From Coleophoma eucalyptorum (Eukaryota; Ascomycota; Leotiomycetes; Helotiales; Dermateaceae): DNA of 64,000 nt. The notes beneath the pieces were generated by a model. It saw only the letters and a program-made list of their open reading frames with translations, was not told the origin of the DNA and did not search any database. Both the position numbers and the translations under genes were made by a program. Positions 10,462 to 22,554 of this stretch are shown in pieces; the first letter of the stretch is position 1, and each line of letters begins with the position of its first letter. The stretch lies in assembly GCA_026120035.1 (NCBI GenBank), contig JALRME010000009.1:434001-498000 (forward strand). The letters run 5' to 3'.

Positions 10462-10945
10462 TGCTTTTGTATTTGCTGGGATGTGGTGGAGTACTACATA
10501 TATCCATGAAAATTATTGTCTGTTCGATTTAGGTTGTTAAAGGTTTATAAAGTTTTGGCTTCGGTCTTTGTAGATATTTCAGCAAAGTGCAATTGAGATT
10601 TTATGTTTATTAGCCAATCAGCCTTGAAAGATCATCTCCAGACACAGCTGAAAGGAGCTTGTAAGTCATTGTTTCCCCAGCATTCCAGAACACCAAAAAC
10701 ACCATACACCCATTTATAACCAAAGTGTTCGTTAAAGCCCCTCTCCCCCTGCAGAGACGATAATCTAGACAGGTATAGCAACCGTTCCCTAGTGAGTTAA
10801 CCCCATCTAATGGACAAGGAATTTACTAGCCTCGAAGCAGAGGCTCTGGTCAATGGCTATTTGCTGCCTGCTTCTAATTTCTGACTTAGAAAAGAAGCAC
10901 CTTTGTCTACGGCGATGTCCAACTTGGATCCCGATCGATACTCTA
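10462..10945. other. Intergenic between convergent genes
   Basis: This holds the 3' ends of the DAPG-hydrolase-like gene (+) and the GT32 gene (-). No coding frame or RNA is recognised. Confidence 0.5.
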
Positions 10946-12157
10946 TCATGATGGAGGCATCTGCATTGGAGCTTGATCCTGATTTGCTAACGCTTCTTCC
11001 GCTGCGATAGCAGCTTGCTTTTCAGCAATCATTTTGGCTTTCTCTTCCTCGGGGAGATTCTCAAACTCCCATTTGCTGATATCCCACAGCGCAACACACT
11101 CGATATCCCAGTTGCACTTTTCGACTTCGCCGTACACGGGGTGGCTATACCGTGGATGCCTGTTCGGCCAGTTTGAAGCATGATAATGGTGCTTGACAAG
11201 AGCTGTCCGAGCGTTATGATTCCCGGAGTCAGAGTGTCCTTGGCCAGCAGCGAAAGCTTCGACGGTGAGGACGAGAACACCCCCAACAAGCTTCGACTCA
11301 GCCATGTTGTGGAACGTATCCCATGTTATTTTCTGGCCGTCTCGGGCTGACATCTCTGCCAGCACTGCATTGGTAAATGCTGACGGTCCTGTACCGACAA
11401 TGACCTCATCAAAGTCAAGCGTAATGTCGGAGATGGGCACATTTTGTTTTTGTGCAACCTCGTTCAACCACTTGATGATGTTGTCAACCAGTTTCAGCAT
11501 AACTGGGAGCCGAGGCTTGCACATAAATGTCCATTGACAAAAGGACTGCGACTTTGGGCCCAAGATTGTATGATTGGCGAAGTGAGGCTGGTCAATTTCA
11601 ACACCAATGACCATGTCCATGTTTTTCTCCATGTAACGATCAGGTATGAATCTCTCCACAGGCTTGAGTGCTTCCACATCAATGTCAACGTAGAGGCCTC
11701 CTTCAACGTACATGACCAGGTACCTCAAGATATCTGCTTTGATGATCCGCGCTGTGAGCGTCCGGTACATGTATACAATATCAGGTCTATTGAGGGCATG
11801 GGGGCCAAAGTGCGTCTCCACATAATGCAAATCATTGCTGTCGGTCAAAACCTCATATCGATATCCTGGATTCTTAGCAGTCCAGGTCCTGGCACTCATC
11901 AAGTCTCGCTCATCGAAGGCCAGAGGATCTACCTTCCATGTCTGCCATATCTTCTTGGGGAATAAATCACCTAATGCTTTTGACGAGGGTTGGGGGGATA
12001 AGTCGCGTTTCCAGAAATCAGCAGATTTTATGGTTGTTGAGACTGAATCGTGGAAGGAGAAGAAGAAGACTACAAATATGGTGACTGCGTACAATGGCAA
12101 GGCTCTTTTGACTTGTCTTGTTAGTCGACCTCCCAATGGCGAGGTGGAGGACTGCAT
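10946..12157 (-). CDS. GT32 (Och1-like) glycosyltransferase
   Basis: Golgi-type type II membrane glycosyltransferase with the DXD sugar-binding domain of Och1/GT32 alpha-mannosyltransferases. The chosen start at 12157 (MQSSTSPLGG) gives 403 residues. The frame continues to 12277, but an ATG-initiated longer form would put about 40 poorly ordered residues before the anchor. One membrane segment lies at residues 19-36 (ALPLYAVTIFVVFFF). The catalytic region begins with FPKKIWQTWK and contains RYLVMYVEGGLYVDIDVEA, with the DxD at about residues 158-160. GDP-mannose is the likely donor. Whether it acts on N-glycans or on glycolipids such as inositol phosphorylceramide cannot be told from the sequence. 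No intron is needed. The C-terminal 30 residues are Ala/Glu/Gln-rich. Confidence 0.9.
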   Translation of the reverse strand: MQSSTSPLGGRLTRQVKRALPLYAVTIFVVFFFSFHDSVSTTIKSADFWKRDLSPQPSSKALGDLFPKKIWQTWKVDPLAFDERDLMSARTWTAKNPGYRYEVLTDSNDLHYVETHFGPHALNRPDIVYMYRTLTARIIKADILRYLVMYVEGGLYVDIDVEALKPVERFIPDRYMEKNMDMVIGVEIDQPHFANHTILGPKSQSFCQWTFMCKPRLPVMLKLVDNIIKWLNEVAQKQNVPISDITLDFDEVIVGTGPSAFTNAVLAEMSARDGQKITWDTFHNMAESKLVGGVLVLTVEAFAAGQGHSDSGNHNARTALVKHHYHASNWPNRHPRYSHPVYGEVEKCNWDIECVALWDISKWEFENLPEEEKAKMIAEKQAAIAAEEALANQDQAPMQMPPS

Positions 12158-13591
12158 GCTTGCGTTGTAGTTTGAATTTCCGAAACGACTAGGAATGAAG
12201 AATGCGAGGTGGGGTGCAGTACATAAGAACGTGTAAAATTGAGATACCCATTGGACTTCTCCAGCATCTTGGCACAATCAGCTGCTATGAGCTAACAATC
12301 CGAGGCCTTTTTGTAAGCGTGAAAAGTTGCCATGCAGGTCATTCCCGTGCTGCAGATATGCAATAAAAAGAGGCTGGCATCCCGAAGCTATCGTGGCTTG
12401 AGATCTTCTCACCTTCCCAATACTGCAAAACTCCGAGTATAAACGATAGGTCATTCGATCAGCAAGCGGTCTCAGCTTGTGATTACTGTCGCTCTTTTGC
12501 CCAGACTTCACTGCATGGCCAAGTGAAAACAAGGAAATATACTCCGGGGACATTAAGAGATCGGTTTGTTGGTGAGGGTAGAAACTATTCAATTAATGGG
12601 CTGCAGTGACTAGCATGGACGATCGGACGATGCCAGGTAGCTGCCCCTCAATTGCTGGGTTCACGACGACGCCATTGCGTACGTGCTCATCATGCCCCTC
12701 CTCTCCACGAACTATCTAACTATCGGCACTTCAGACATGGCCGCTCGCTTAGCCAACAAAACCAGCTCGACTCCCAGACAATGCACTGCAACGTCTGTAA
12801 GCGGCGGGAGGTCCCGAATTCTTATGTGAATTTGCATAGTGCAAGCGTCGAATGAACAGAATCAATCTGGCATGTCTGGCTCCCTTCAGTTCCTGCAAAC
12901 AGGTACGGTCTGGATCCCCAACCACACACAGACCACAATCCGAACAATCGGACGGGGTACCTCGGTCCACATGTGACTCTGGGGATGGAGGGAACGGAGT
13001 GCCTGGCAGGCGGGATAAGCTTCCTCGGCGTGCTCTTGGTCAGTGAGATTCAGGGGTCGGGGGAGATCACTCTTTAGGGAAAAAGTTGCAGCCAACCATC
13101 GCTCCCATATTTGCTTTTGGTCCCTCGCATTAGATTGTTCTCTAGCATCCCCGCATCCCCGCATCGCAACATTTAGGAGCACAATACGAGTTGCCCCAGT
13201 GTACCTCGGTACCAAGGGGCTCCATTTCATATACTTTCAGGCCGTCCCATCAAAATCCGCTTGTGATAAAGACGATCTGCGGTCGTGCTGATGCATTTTC
13301 GGTCGCTTGCATGCATGGTGGGTTGGGTGCGGAGCTTGATTGCTCACTCCACCGAGTGGTATAGTCTGTCCGATATCGATGTGAAGAGGGAAGGATGATG
13401 GCATATGGTTGGGACCCCACCTATGAGACTTTCACAGGCCGTGTTGATTTAATGTCTGAATCCTAAGACTGGAAAGCGCCATTATGGGATCCGCCAAGCT
13501 CGCTTTTATGTCCTTGTCTCTTGTTGAAGGATTGCCCAAATCTTCCATCTTCCTCTTGCTCTTTATTCTTCCACTATCAAGTTAGAACCAA
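12158..13591. other. Intergenic, divergent promoters
   Basis: This lies between the divergent GT32 and acyltransferase genes. Several open frames of 60-110 residues exist on both strands but look random. No RNA gene or repeat is seen. The last 60 bp is pyrimidine-rich and contains the acyltransferase leader. Confidence 0.45.
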
Positions 13592-15046
13592 ATGCCTGGA
13601 AAACACGAAGGCGTTCTGGAATATGGTTCTTGGGAGGAGAGGCCAGAGCAAAGACTCTCAATCCTGTATCGCGTCGCAAAATGGTGCTTAGAACTCATCC
13701 GACCCTCGTTTCTGAGCAAGACTGGAGGCTCCCGGAAACAATTCGGACGAGCCGCATATCTTGACGGCTTACGAGGCTTCGCAGCACTGATGGTGTATTT
13801 CGGACACCACCATCTCTGGGCTCGCGAGGGCATCAAAGCCGACGAGATCTTCGAGAATGCCTTTGGATACCACAAGCAGTACTATTTTGCTTGCTTGCCT
13901 GGCGTGCGCGTTTTTTTCTCTGGAGGGCATTATGCCGTCTCGGTCTTTTTCATCATTTCGGGCTACGTGCTGTCTTCAAAGGCTTTGAGTCAGGCGTACG
14001 CGGGCGAGTACATCAAATTGGGTGAAACTTTGGCCTCGGCCATGTTCAGAAGATGGCTACGGCTTTTCATTCCTCTCATTGTCACCACTTGGGCTTTCAT
14101 GACCTTCTTGCATGCCTTTGGAATCTGGGTCGACGATGACCGTGAGCCTACTTACCGTGACGAGCTATGGAAATGGTTCGTGGAAACCAAGAACTTCACT
14201 TTCCTATTCAGGACTGGTGGTGAGCCCTGGCTATCTTACAACCGCCATCTCTGGTCAATCCCGATAGAGTTCAAAGGCTCAGTACTTGTCTACGGGGTGA
14301 TCCAAGCTCTATCAAGATGCAGCCGAAACGCCCGGTTATCGTGCGAGGTAATCCTGATTTACTACTTCATGTATATTGTAGATGGCTGGTTTTGTAGCAT
14401 GTTCTTGGCCGGAATGCTCCTCTGCGACCTGGACTTACTCGCCAGGAACAAAGACCTCCCACGCTTCTTCTCCTGGTTTGAGAACTACAGAGAACTGCTC
14501 TTCTACAATCTACTTTTCCTTAGCATCTACCTCGGAGGAATCCCCGTTGGCAATGATGTCAAGGTCCTGAGAGAATCCCCAGGGTGGTACTACTTATCGA
14601 TGCTCAAACCACAAGCTGTCTACGACTACAAGTGGTTTTACCTGTTCTGGGCAGCAGTACTCTTAGTCGCATGCGTGCCGCAAATTCCATGGCTCAAATC
14701 GTTCTGTGAAATGCGGTTCAATCAGTATCTGGGCCGCATATCTTTTGCCTTCTATCTGGTCCATGGGCCTGTCATGCAAACTTTTGGGGATAGATTATAC
14801 GTAGCAACTGGTTGGTCTAGGGAGGCCCATGCTGTGGGAGCACCAGCGTGGATCAACTTCTTCCCACTGTCGAAAGCAGGTCCCCTAGGTCTCGACTTTA
14901 GTTTCTGGGTACCACAGTTGATCATCTTACCTTTCACCCTCTGGATTGCAGAGATTGTCACTAAATTGGTTGATGAACCTGCAGTGAACTTCGCGCAATG
15001 GGTGTATAAGAAAGCTTTGGCACCGTCCACCTCACCAAAAATTTAA
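13592..15046 (+). CDS. Acyltransferase 3 family membrane protein
   Basis: Integral membrane O-acyltransferase (Acyl_transf_3/OafA-like), 484 residues, no intron needed. The family signature is YLDGLRGFAALMVYFGHHH, with the R-G-x-A-A segment and the conserved His pair near residues 62-70. Next come VSVFFIISGYVLSSKAL and about ten hydrophobic segments ending near LIILPFTLWIAEI. Such enzymes move acetyl or other acyl groups from a carrier onto sugars, sterols or secondary metabolites. The substrate cannot be deduced here. It converges with the kinase-HET gene, leaving only 168 bp between the two stops. Confidence 0.93.
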   Translation: MPGKHEGVLEYGSWEERPEQRLSILYRVAKWCLELIRPSFLSKTGGSRKQFGRAAYLDGLRGFAALMVYFGHHHLWAREGIKADEIFENAFGYHKQYYFACLPGVRVFFSGGHYAVSVFFIISGYVLSSKALSQAYAGEYIKLGETLASAMFRRWLRLFIPLIVTTWAFMTFLHAFGIWVDDDREPTYRDELWKWFVETKNFTFLFRTGGEPWLSYNRHLWSIPIEFKGSVLVYGVIQALSRCSRNARLSCEVILIYYFMYIVDGWFCSMFLAGMLLCDLDLLARNKDLPRFFSWFENYRELLFYNLLFLSIYLGGIPVGNDVKVLRESPGWYYLSMLKPQAVYDYKWFYLFWAAVLLVACVPQIPWLKSFCEMRFNQYLGRISFAFYLVHGPVMQTFGDRLYVATGWSREAHAVGAPAWINFFPLSKAGPLGLDFSFWVPQLIILPFTLWIAEIVTKLVDEPAVNFAQWVYKKALAPSTSPKI

Positions 15047-15214
15047 ACAAGCCTTTTGGATAACATCTGGGATTTCAACAGTGGAGTGTTTAATTATAAT
15101 AGAGTTTGAAATTAAAACAAAAATTGAACCTTTATATCCAAGAATTAGACGAGATGCAGAACCCCAAACGCCGGAGAAAAATTAAGACGTAAGAGGAGTC
15201 ACTGCGTATAACGT

Positions 15215-18200
15215 CTACACAATGCACACTGTTGTTTCCTTCCAACAACCTTTCTCAGCTTCTTTATCACTATCATCAACCGACTTCCAAAAGACACCAA
15301 CGCGCTCGAACTTCTTCTGCTCTATCCTTAAATCTGATTCATCAATGCTATCATCAATCGTTTCCATTTCTTTCAGGACTAGTCCAATACCTGCCAATAA
15401 TTCAAGGCACCATAAATACTCCACGCTACAGTTCTTGATGCTGTGGGACGGTTTAGCGTCTAGCTGCACAAAAGCAAAATTCTTTAAACGACTAGCCTCA
15501 AGTAGCTGTTCCATATGAGGGTATTTGATTGCGGCCTTTTGCAAAGGCCCCCGTATGCGCAGGTGGCCAGCTGATACAGCACCAAATGGCGACGCACTAA
15601 AGCAAGGTGTGGTTGTGCATTCCAGGATAGTGGCCCTACCATCATTGTGCGCCTCCGTTATAGACTTATTCCAGACTACTTGGCTATCTATGGCAGCCCA
15701 TGACCAACTTGGTGCTCTGTATACGCTTGGGCGGGTGGTTGGGGGCGCTGCAAAATCGCGTGACCAAAGCAGGTTATGTTGAAGATCATCATGCCACAAG
15801 CCAGCCAAATACTTGCAGCCATCGAGCGCATGTAGGGTGGTAGCTAATCCCGCGAGAGCAGGAAGCTTATCTTGAGACTTACTCAGACGGCGTTTCGAGT
15901 ATTCTCGCACAAGCTGTCGCCAGAAATTTCCGGATCTGTTGGCCATGGAATTATGGGTTGGGGTTATTTCATTTCCCCCAAGCTTGCAGATGGTGGTTTT
16001 ATTAACCGTATTCACAACTCCAGCTTGCGAGAGTCTATGTGCGTTATTGATGTGCATTGAAAAGATAGACTTTCGCATCCTGCTCGTCGCGTCGCGGGTT
16101 GTAGAAGCATCACGGCATTCCCATACCAATCTTGTTTCCGAGAAATGTAGCACTCTTGGCGAAAGCATTCGTTCTTGAAGAGCCCATCCACGTTGAGAAA
16201 GAGGAGAATCCAAAATTCTCGTTCCAACACTGTCTTCCAGTAACGGCTTGAAAGCTTTGCAAGTTCCTGGCGAGCAAGTACACCTAGGATTGGCTTGACC
16301 AGTAAGTGCCTTCCGTCTGGTGCCTGTTGATAGATCATAATCAGCATACAAAGTGGCTGCAATTGTGACAGAGCTATTGGAATAAATCTTGTGCATCTGC
16401 GAGGACTCCTTTGTCCAATCTTGTTGTGAGTCCTGGATGATGCAGAGAGAGTCGATCCATAGGTAGCTAATCTCCAGTGCTCTCGTAATTTGGATCGCAT
16501 TCTGGAAGATCTTGGGAAGAGATGAGCATTTGATTCCCATTGATATTTGTTTAATGTTGTCATTAGTGGTAGTCAAAGGCCTGGTGTGTCCCCAACAGTG
16601 GCTCAGTGCAACATATCGATAATGAGATGGCTTGGCATCTGCTAGCAGCCGGACTGTTGTAATGTCCGGACCTCCAACATACAAGACCCTCGTAGGGAAG
16701 AAACTTGGGTCTCGTATTGAACAATTTGTGTGAGTGCTCTCACATTCATTGAGCCATGAAAAAGCCGTCGAGGCCGATTTTAGCGGCGTCTGAAACTTGT
16801 TGACGAGATAGCAATCTCCTCGGAAAGAAGCAAGAAGATTAGACTTTGCCTCAACATGAACCTGATCCATATACAAACTCCTGAGTACTTGTGCAGATGG
16901 CCGTCTCTGAATATCTAAACTTAACATTTTGGAAATGATTTGGTAATCATTTGAAAGCGGTCCAATGTCTTCGGAAATTTCGGATAAATGATCAATCCAA
17001 AAACTACATTTCCGTATATTGTTCTTGAATGAAGAATCGCCATCTGAGGACTTACGCAAATGTAAGAAATCGCTCAGAGACTGTCGATGTAGAGTTGTTG
17101 CCATTTCCAAGAAAATGCAGCCAAGTGAGAAGATGTCGCTTGCCCAAGAGACGACAAGCGCTTTTGAGACTTCTGGTGCACAATACATAGGTGTTATTGC
17201 ATATCTTGAATGTGACATTTCTGCGACAGAACAACTGGTACTACTGGCGCTTCCTAGGTCCGAAATGAAGATGCAGTCGCCATGAACCAGCAAGTTCTGC
17301 GGTTTCAAGTCCATATGTAGCCAACCCCTTTCATGCATGAATGACAAAGCAGTAGCCAAGCACCGAAACCATTTTGAAATGAGGATTCTTTGAGAAGAGG
17401 TATGAGATGATGTCTTGTTTAAAAATTCATAGAGGTTGCAATCTGCAATGGGAGACATGATAATGCTTTGTTGGTCATATGAGGCATAAGACGCCATGAT
17501 CTGGACGATGTGTTGGTGGCTCAAACTGCGAAGAGCGTTGATCTCTTTGATAACGTTTGCTGAAGTCGTTGATCTGTTGTGGTATCGAACTCGGATTGTC
17601 TTCCGCGCAAATTTTGTGTTCGACGGACGATGCACAACTTCGTCGACGAAGCCAAAAGCGCCACGTCCAATACTCCGCACAAATTCGAATGGGCATTTTC
17701 TATCCTCGGTCCTTAGAATGTTACCTCCAGACTTAATCGAGGTACTAGATGCGAAATATTGTGTCTGCTGAGTTATCTCTGTTGACAATCTGTGATCAAT
17801 ATCAGTTGATTCGCAGTCGTTGAAACCAGAAGATTTAGATGGTCTTGAGGAGTACCGACTGGATTTTGGCGTGTTATTACTGAGTTGTTTCCGGGTCCTG
17901 CGTTTCCCTAGTGTTGAATGCTCTTTGGTACCCTTGCCATCTTGATAATCTTCATCTTCATGATCTCCATCATCGTCATCATCATCCTCGTGGTCGTCAT
18001 GGTCGTCATCGGAATCGTTTTGGAGACTTTCATACTCAGTTGGCCATGGGTCTTTCCAGTCTGGATCCATTCTCTTGCCCTCGGCGAAATGTTTTCCGAC
18101 ATGAGCACATCTTAGATCCCAATCCAAGAAAAAATAACCGCAGAAGCCACATTGTCTCTTCCAATCTGATCGGATCTTCTCATGCCAGTCGTCTATAGTG

Positions 18201-19859
18201 CTAGGAGGCGTGATCCCATGCTCTTTGAAGTGGTGAATGAGTTTGTCTTTTCTAAGGAAGACCTTCCCATCATTTTCATGGCATACCACCGTGCTATTTT
18301 TATGAAGAAACATACACTTCCATTTTTTAGGGGGGTAATGCTTCTCCTCATGACGTTTCCAGTCGGTTTGATCCTTAGACTTCTGAAGGCAAAACTTGCC
18401 ATTTGAGTCAATGTGCGTACACTGATATAATAAGTCTGGCGCCGAGGCTTTCTTCGGACGTTTTGCTCTATGTGTCACACTTCTTGAGCTAGTAGTCTTC
18501 GACCGGGAACCAGTGTCTTTTGTCATAGGGTTGGCCGGAATTCTAGACTGTAAATTCGAATACCAAGTAGTGACATAGTTTTCTGGAACACCCAGCTCCT
18601 TAGCAGTAGCGCTAAGCTTTTCTAGTAATGGATCCAGAGCCACTATGACTTTTATCACCATATCAAGTTCCTCAACGGAGATCGCCAGGTATTGAGCCAA
18701 CGGCCTCTTCCCAGCCTCTGTCATATTTCCTGGAGGCAGCAATTCAGGGATAATATGACTCTTTACATTGAGGAATTTTTCTAGCGTCATACTAGGTAGT
18801 CGCGATATTGGCTGAAATTGAGAGTCACCTGGCGTGGACGAGGACCATGCCTTGTTGCCTATTTCCCAATGGGGTGGCTCGCTTGATATGGGAGCCGATC
18901 CATATTGATAGACTGCCGAGGCACTCTTGGTAGGTCGATGCCTCATATCTGTTAGCCGGATGGGATTGTAGCTCGATGGGCTTCCTGGGGCAAAGCTAGC
19001 CGACGAGAGGGGCGTTGTTGGTGGAAAAGAGGAGTATAATCCCGTACTAGTACTGTTACTACTAGGGAAACCCGACGATGCTTGGATTGGGTCTGATATA
19101 TAGTCACTGAAGGATGTATAGTCTTGTATGTTGAAAGGCGTGGTCTGTGTGGCAGGAGACTTCGAATTGGCCGAATGAGTGCCTACGTATGACTGCCTAG
19201 CCGATAAGAAGCCGTTTTCTCTGGTTCCTTGTGACTGTTCGGCGTGTGATGCTCTAGAGCACTTGTTGCAGAAACAATCCAATCCAGGTCCAGCAAGGCA
19301 GCTGAAGCTAGGATCACAGTCGTCAAATCTGATATCGGGGGCTTGGCAGTTCTGGGACTAATAATAAAATGTAAGCGACGTCGTCTATACCTAGAATTAT
19401 TTCAAAGAGATGTCTTAAGACAATAGGATGTTTAAAGATTGAGGCTTAACATAAAAATCATTCGTTGAGTGATCGAGATAATGATATTTGTAATAATGAA
19501 AATAAATAGTGACGGAGCAGTATGTTATTAAGATAAAGATAAACAAAAGTTGCACAGTAATCCAGGGGGTTGTAGTTCAAATGCTTTGAAATCTGCTAGG
19601 AAATTCTAGGATAGAAACTGCTTACACTACTGCCTCCAAGGGCGGAGGATAAATTGCTGAAGTTACCAAGATACGGCTCTGAAACGGTCGCGTTTGGGAT
19701 GCTAATATTGGATCCGAAGAAAGGTGTGGGACGTTGAAGTGTGGGACATCCATAGGCATTATCGTATGCTGCATTTGGTGAATTGGCTTCCACAAGGTTC
19801 CCAAGGTTGTCCCGTCGTAAGCGGACGTGCGTATCTTTACGGAAGCTCTGGGGATCCAT
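15215..19859 (-). CDS. Zinc-finger / protein kinase / HET domain fusion protein (1,456 aa)
   Basis: Two exons. Exon 1 runs 19859-19626 (ATG at 19859, A at -3), followed by a 274-bp intron (19352-19625, GTAAGC to CCAG) and exon 2 (19351-15215); the phases match. In order, the protein has a Ser-rich N-terminus with a Cys cluster near residue 105, and a helical stretch ending in a homeodomain-like WYSNLQSR (about residues 270-350, tentative). C2H2-like fingers follow (about 385-500), then an acidic run. The kinase (about 632-910) has the glycine loop GRGAFGFV, Lys in ARKTI, Glu in KEINAL, HMDLKPQN in place of HRDLKPQN, DLG and APE. The HET domain (about 985-1150) has YVALSHCWG, LWIDSLCIIQD and RGWALQERMLSPR. 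Kinase activity looks possible because Lys, Glu and both Asp are present. HET domains are known as cell-death effectors in heterokaryon incompatibility. The role of the fusion is inference. Confidence 0.88.
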
Positions 19860-21417
19860 TATTAGAGAAGGTTGCAATTGCCGCGAGGAAAATTCAACGG
19901 AGAAGGACTATGATCGCAGCCCATATCATCTAGAAGAAAGGGTGCATTTTGGCTTGTGAGAATGAGCCGCATTCGAATTGATGAATTCGCCTCACATTGC
20001 ATAGCCTATAGGGCTTCCAAATTGTGATTATAGGCGTCCAGGGCGGAGATGGAGTGGATAAGAGGCGGAGAAAGGGCGGCCAGGGCGATCTGGGCGATGA
20101 TTGGGGCCGGCGGGGCGGGTGGGATGGACGATTTCTTGCTGGACGAGTAGAGTAAAAGATGCAGATGCATTCATAGTACGAGACTTGGGGTTGAGGGCTT
20201 TGTGAGACTTTTACTAGCCTCTGTGGGGGTCGACAGCGCTGATGCGATAATGACACTTGAAGCTCAACCTGGCAGAGTTTAGGCTGCAGCAGATTACTAC
20301 AAAAGCACCAATTTTCCCGCTTGGAGGATATTCTCAGAAGCACAAACAATCATCATAAAATGAATAGAAAAGACAAATGCAACTCCTCTTCCCACTACTC
20401 GGGCACTCCCTTGAGTTTGTGGCCAGTCTGCCTTGCAGAGCCCATTGCTATACTTGAACTACGCCTTGTCAAGATCAAGATCAGAGCAGTGGTTATTTGC
20501 AATATCGCTCTCGGTGAGTGCGCCTGGCAGAGGTCAACATGCAATGTTTTGTGGTGATGTATGAAGATTGATGCGTGTCTTTTGATAGTCTGTCTGCCTC
20601 GTTCCATTTGGAGCTTGGTCCTGACATCAGCCACCGCCCGCCCTAAGGCAACCGGCCGCCCTCAAGCCCAACATGCCAGGACATATCAGAAAGATGCTTG
20701 TTGACGTGGCGGAAGCCGTTAAAGCAGGGAAAAAGTTGAGGTTCGAAATCGGTCACCGAGATATGTTGACGCGACATGTAGTCGATGCCTGAGACAATGG
20801 AAGTAAGTATCGGGAGTCGCCAAGTCCAGCCCTGGCTTAGTAAGCATTATTCGTGACACGTGATGTATTCCCATCATCGTGATGCCCACCTTACCTTACC
20901 TACAGGATTTGAATTCAAATATAAATTGATATATTCTTCAGTCTCAGTCTTTGAATACTGTATAATTTGTTTTGCTGAATTGCCATTTATTCTGAAGAGT
21001 TGATAACTCTAGGACTTTGACAGTCTCGTCTGCCATCAGTTAGATAAAGGCTGAATGTAGATTCTAACTTAGCTTGACCTTTTTATTCTGAATACCAATC
21101 CAATGCAGGTTCTTGATAAAAAAAAAAATAGAATTAAATGTGATTTTATACACTCTTGTTCAATAATAAGCTACTGTCGCCGTTGAAAAGCATTATCTAG
21201 CAGATACTCATAGAAATTCTTGACTCTGTACTTCATACAAAGGAGTTCAATCAAGCGAATTCCGTATCCATATCGTCTGGACGGGGTGCGAGAGTCCGAT
21301 ATCTACTCAATAATCGCGCTTTTCGAAGTCAAAAGTATCCATTTGACATGGAGGATTGCCAACGAGTATCTTGTCTTCACATAGTCTACAAGCACTAAAT
21401 TTCTACCAAACACAAGT
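19860..21417. other. Intergenic between divergent genes
   Basis: Promoter side of both the kinase-HET gene (-) and the phosphotransferase-like gene (+). No convincing coding frame is present. An A run lies at about 21118-21129, and 20850-21250 is AT-rich. Confidence 0.45.
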
Positions 21418-22554
21418 ATGGGAACTCCAGCGGATCACCTCCCTCCTCCACTTAAGGATGAAGCAATTATCTCCCTCCTTGACTCGATCGGGCTGGCAAA
21501 ACCCACATCGATCATCTCACCAAAAGTGACGGCAGAATACCACGGCATCTATATGCTCACCCTAGACAAAGGGATCGAGTACGTGCTCCGAGTCTCAGGA
21601 AATCACATACCGACGATCAAGACCGAGAACGAAGCCGCAGTGATGTCCTGGGTCACGCAGAACACGACAATCCCCGTCCCAGAAGTAATTCACTACGATT
21701 CCACATGCAATAACCCACTGCAACGCGAGTATATTCTGCTTTCTAGGGCCTCTGGGAAAACAATGAGTGATATCTATGCATCGCTGAGCCAAGACCAGCT
21801 TGATGGGTTTATGGATCAAGTGATCGACATCTTGCTCCAGCTGCACCAATCTGAGTGGACAGCAATTGGCGGGTTGAAGTTCGCCCAGACTGGGACTATC
21901 GAGATGGGCCCGATCCTTGAGGAGACATTCTGGCAGGTCCCAGACATCGAGGCGCTTTGGCCGGCAGGGGAAACAGTTTCGAGTCTGAATATCAGTGGTC
22001 CTTATCCCAACTATGTCGCATATATCTCTGCACACATCCGCAAATATATCTATGCCATCCAAGTACATGAGAAATTGGCATTCATGCGGGATTCTGTGGA
22101 CCGCCTCGAGTTATTCCTACAGGTACTAGAAGATCATGCAACGGACCTCAATAACATCAAGCTGAAGCTGGCGCACAAAGACCTCCATCTTGCTAATATC
22201 ATGTATGACCGTGAGAAGAGCCAGATAACCGCGGTGCTAGACTGGGAGTTTTCTGGGATAGTCCCCTTCACAAGGTGGAATCCAGCAAGTGCTTTTCTAT
22301 GGAACGGACAGGCGACACTCGAGTCGAAAGCAGAAAAGGATTTAATGATGCAGAAATTTAGCAATCGGTGTAAAGAGAGAGGCGTGACAATACTAGAGGA
22401 TGCCAGGTTCTCTTCCCCGCTGCAGGAAGCTATGCAGGAGGCCGCAACTTATCTCCGGAGCATTGTTGAGGTTGCTCCGAGAGATCAGCGCCAGGAACTT
22501 GTGGGAAGCTGGAAGGAGACTGTGCTTAAGAATCTTGTGTTATTTGGCGTGTAG
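21418..22554 (+). CDS. Aminoglycoside phosphotransferase (APH)-like kinase
   Basis: Intronless, 378 residues. It has the APH/choline-kinase fold signature: the Brenner-type catalytic loop LAHKDLHLANIMYD (catalytic Asp, then Asn) followed by the metal-binding LDWEFSG. The N-terminal lobe has YVLRVSG, where Arg stands near the ATP-binding strand, and a conserved Glu in KTENEAAVMSWV. Such genes are very numerous in Pezizomycotina and mostly uncharacterised. The name does not imply drug resistance; small alcohols, sugars or amino compounds are likely substrates. The body has higher GC than the flanking DNA. Confidence 0.9.
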   Translation: MGTPADHLPPPLKDEAIISLLDSIGLAKPTSIISPKVTAEYHGIYMLTLDKGIEYVLRVSGNHIPTIKTENEAAVMSWVTQNTTIPVPEVIHYDSTCNNPLQREYILLSRASGKTMSDIYASLSQDQLDGFMDQVIDILLQLHQSEWTAIGGLKFAQTGTIEMGPILEETFWQVPDIEALWPAGETVSSLNISGPYPNYVAYISAHIRKYIYAIQVHEKLAFMRDSVDRLELFLQVLEDHATDLNNIKLKLAHKDLHLANIMYDREKSQITAVLDWEFSGIVPFTRWNPASAFLWNGQATLESKAEKDLMMQKFSNRCKERGVTILEDARFSSPLQEAMQEAATYLRSIVEVAPRDQRQELVGSWKETVLKNLVLFGV

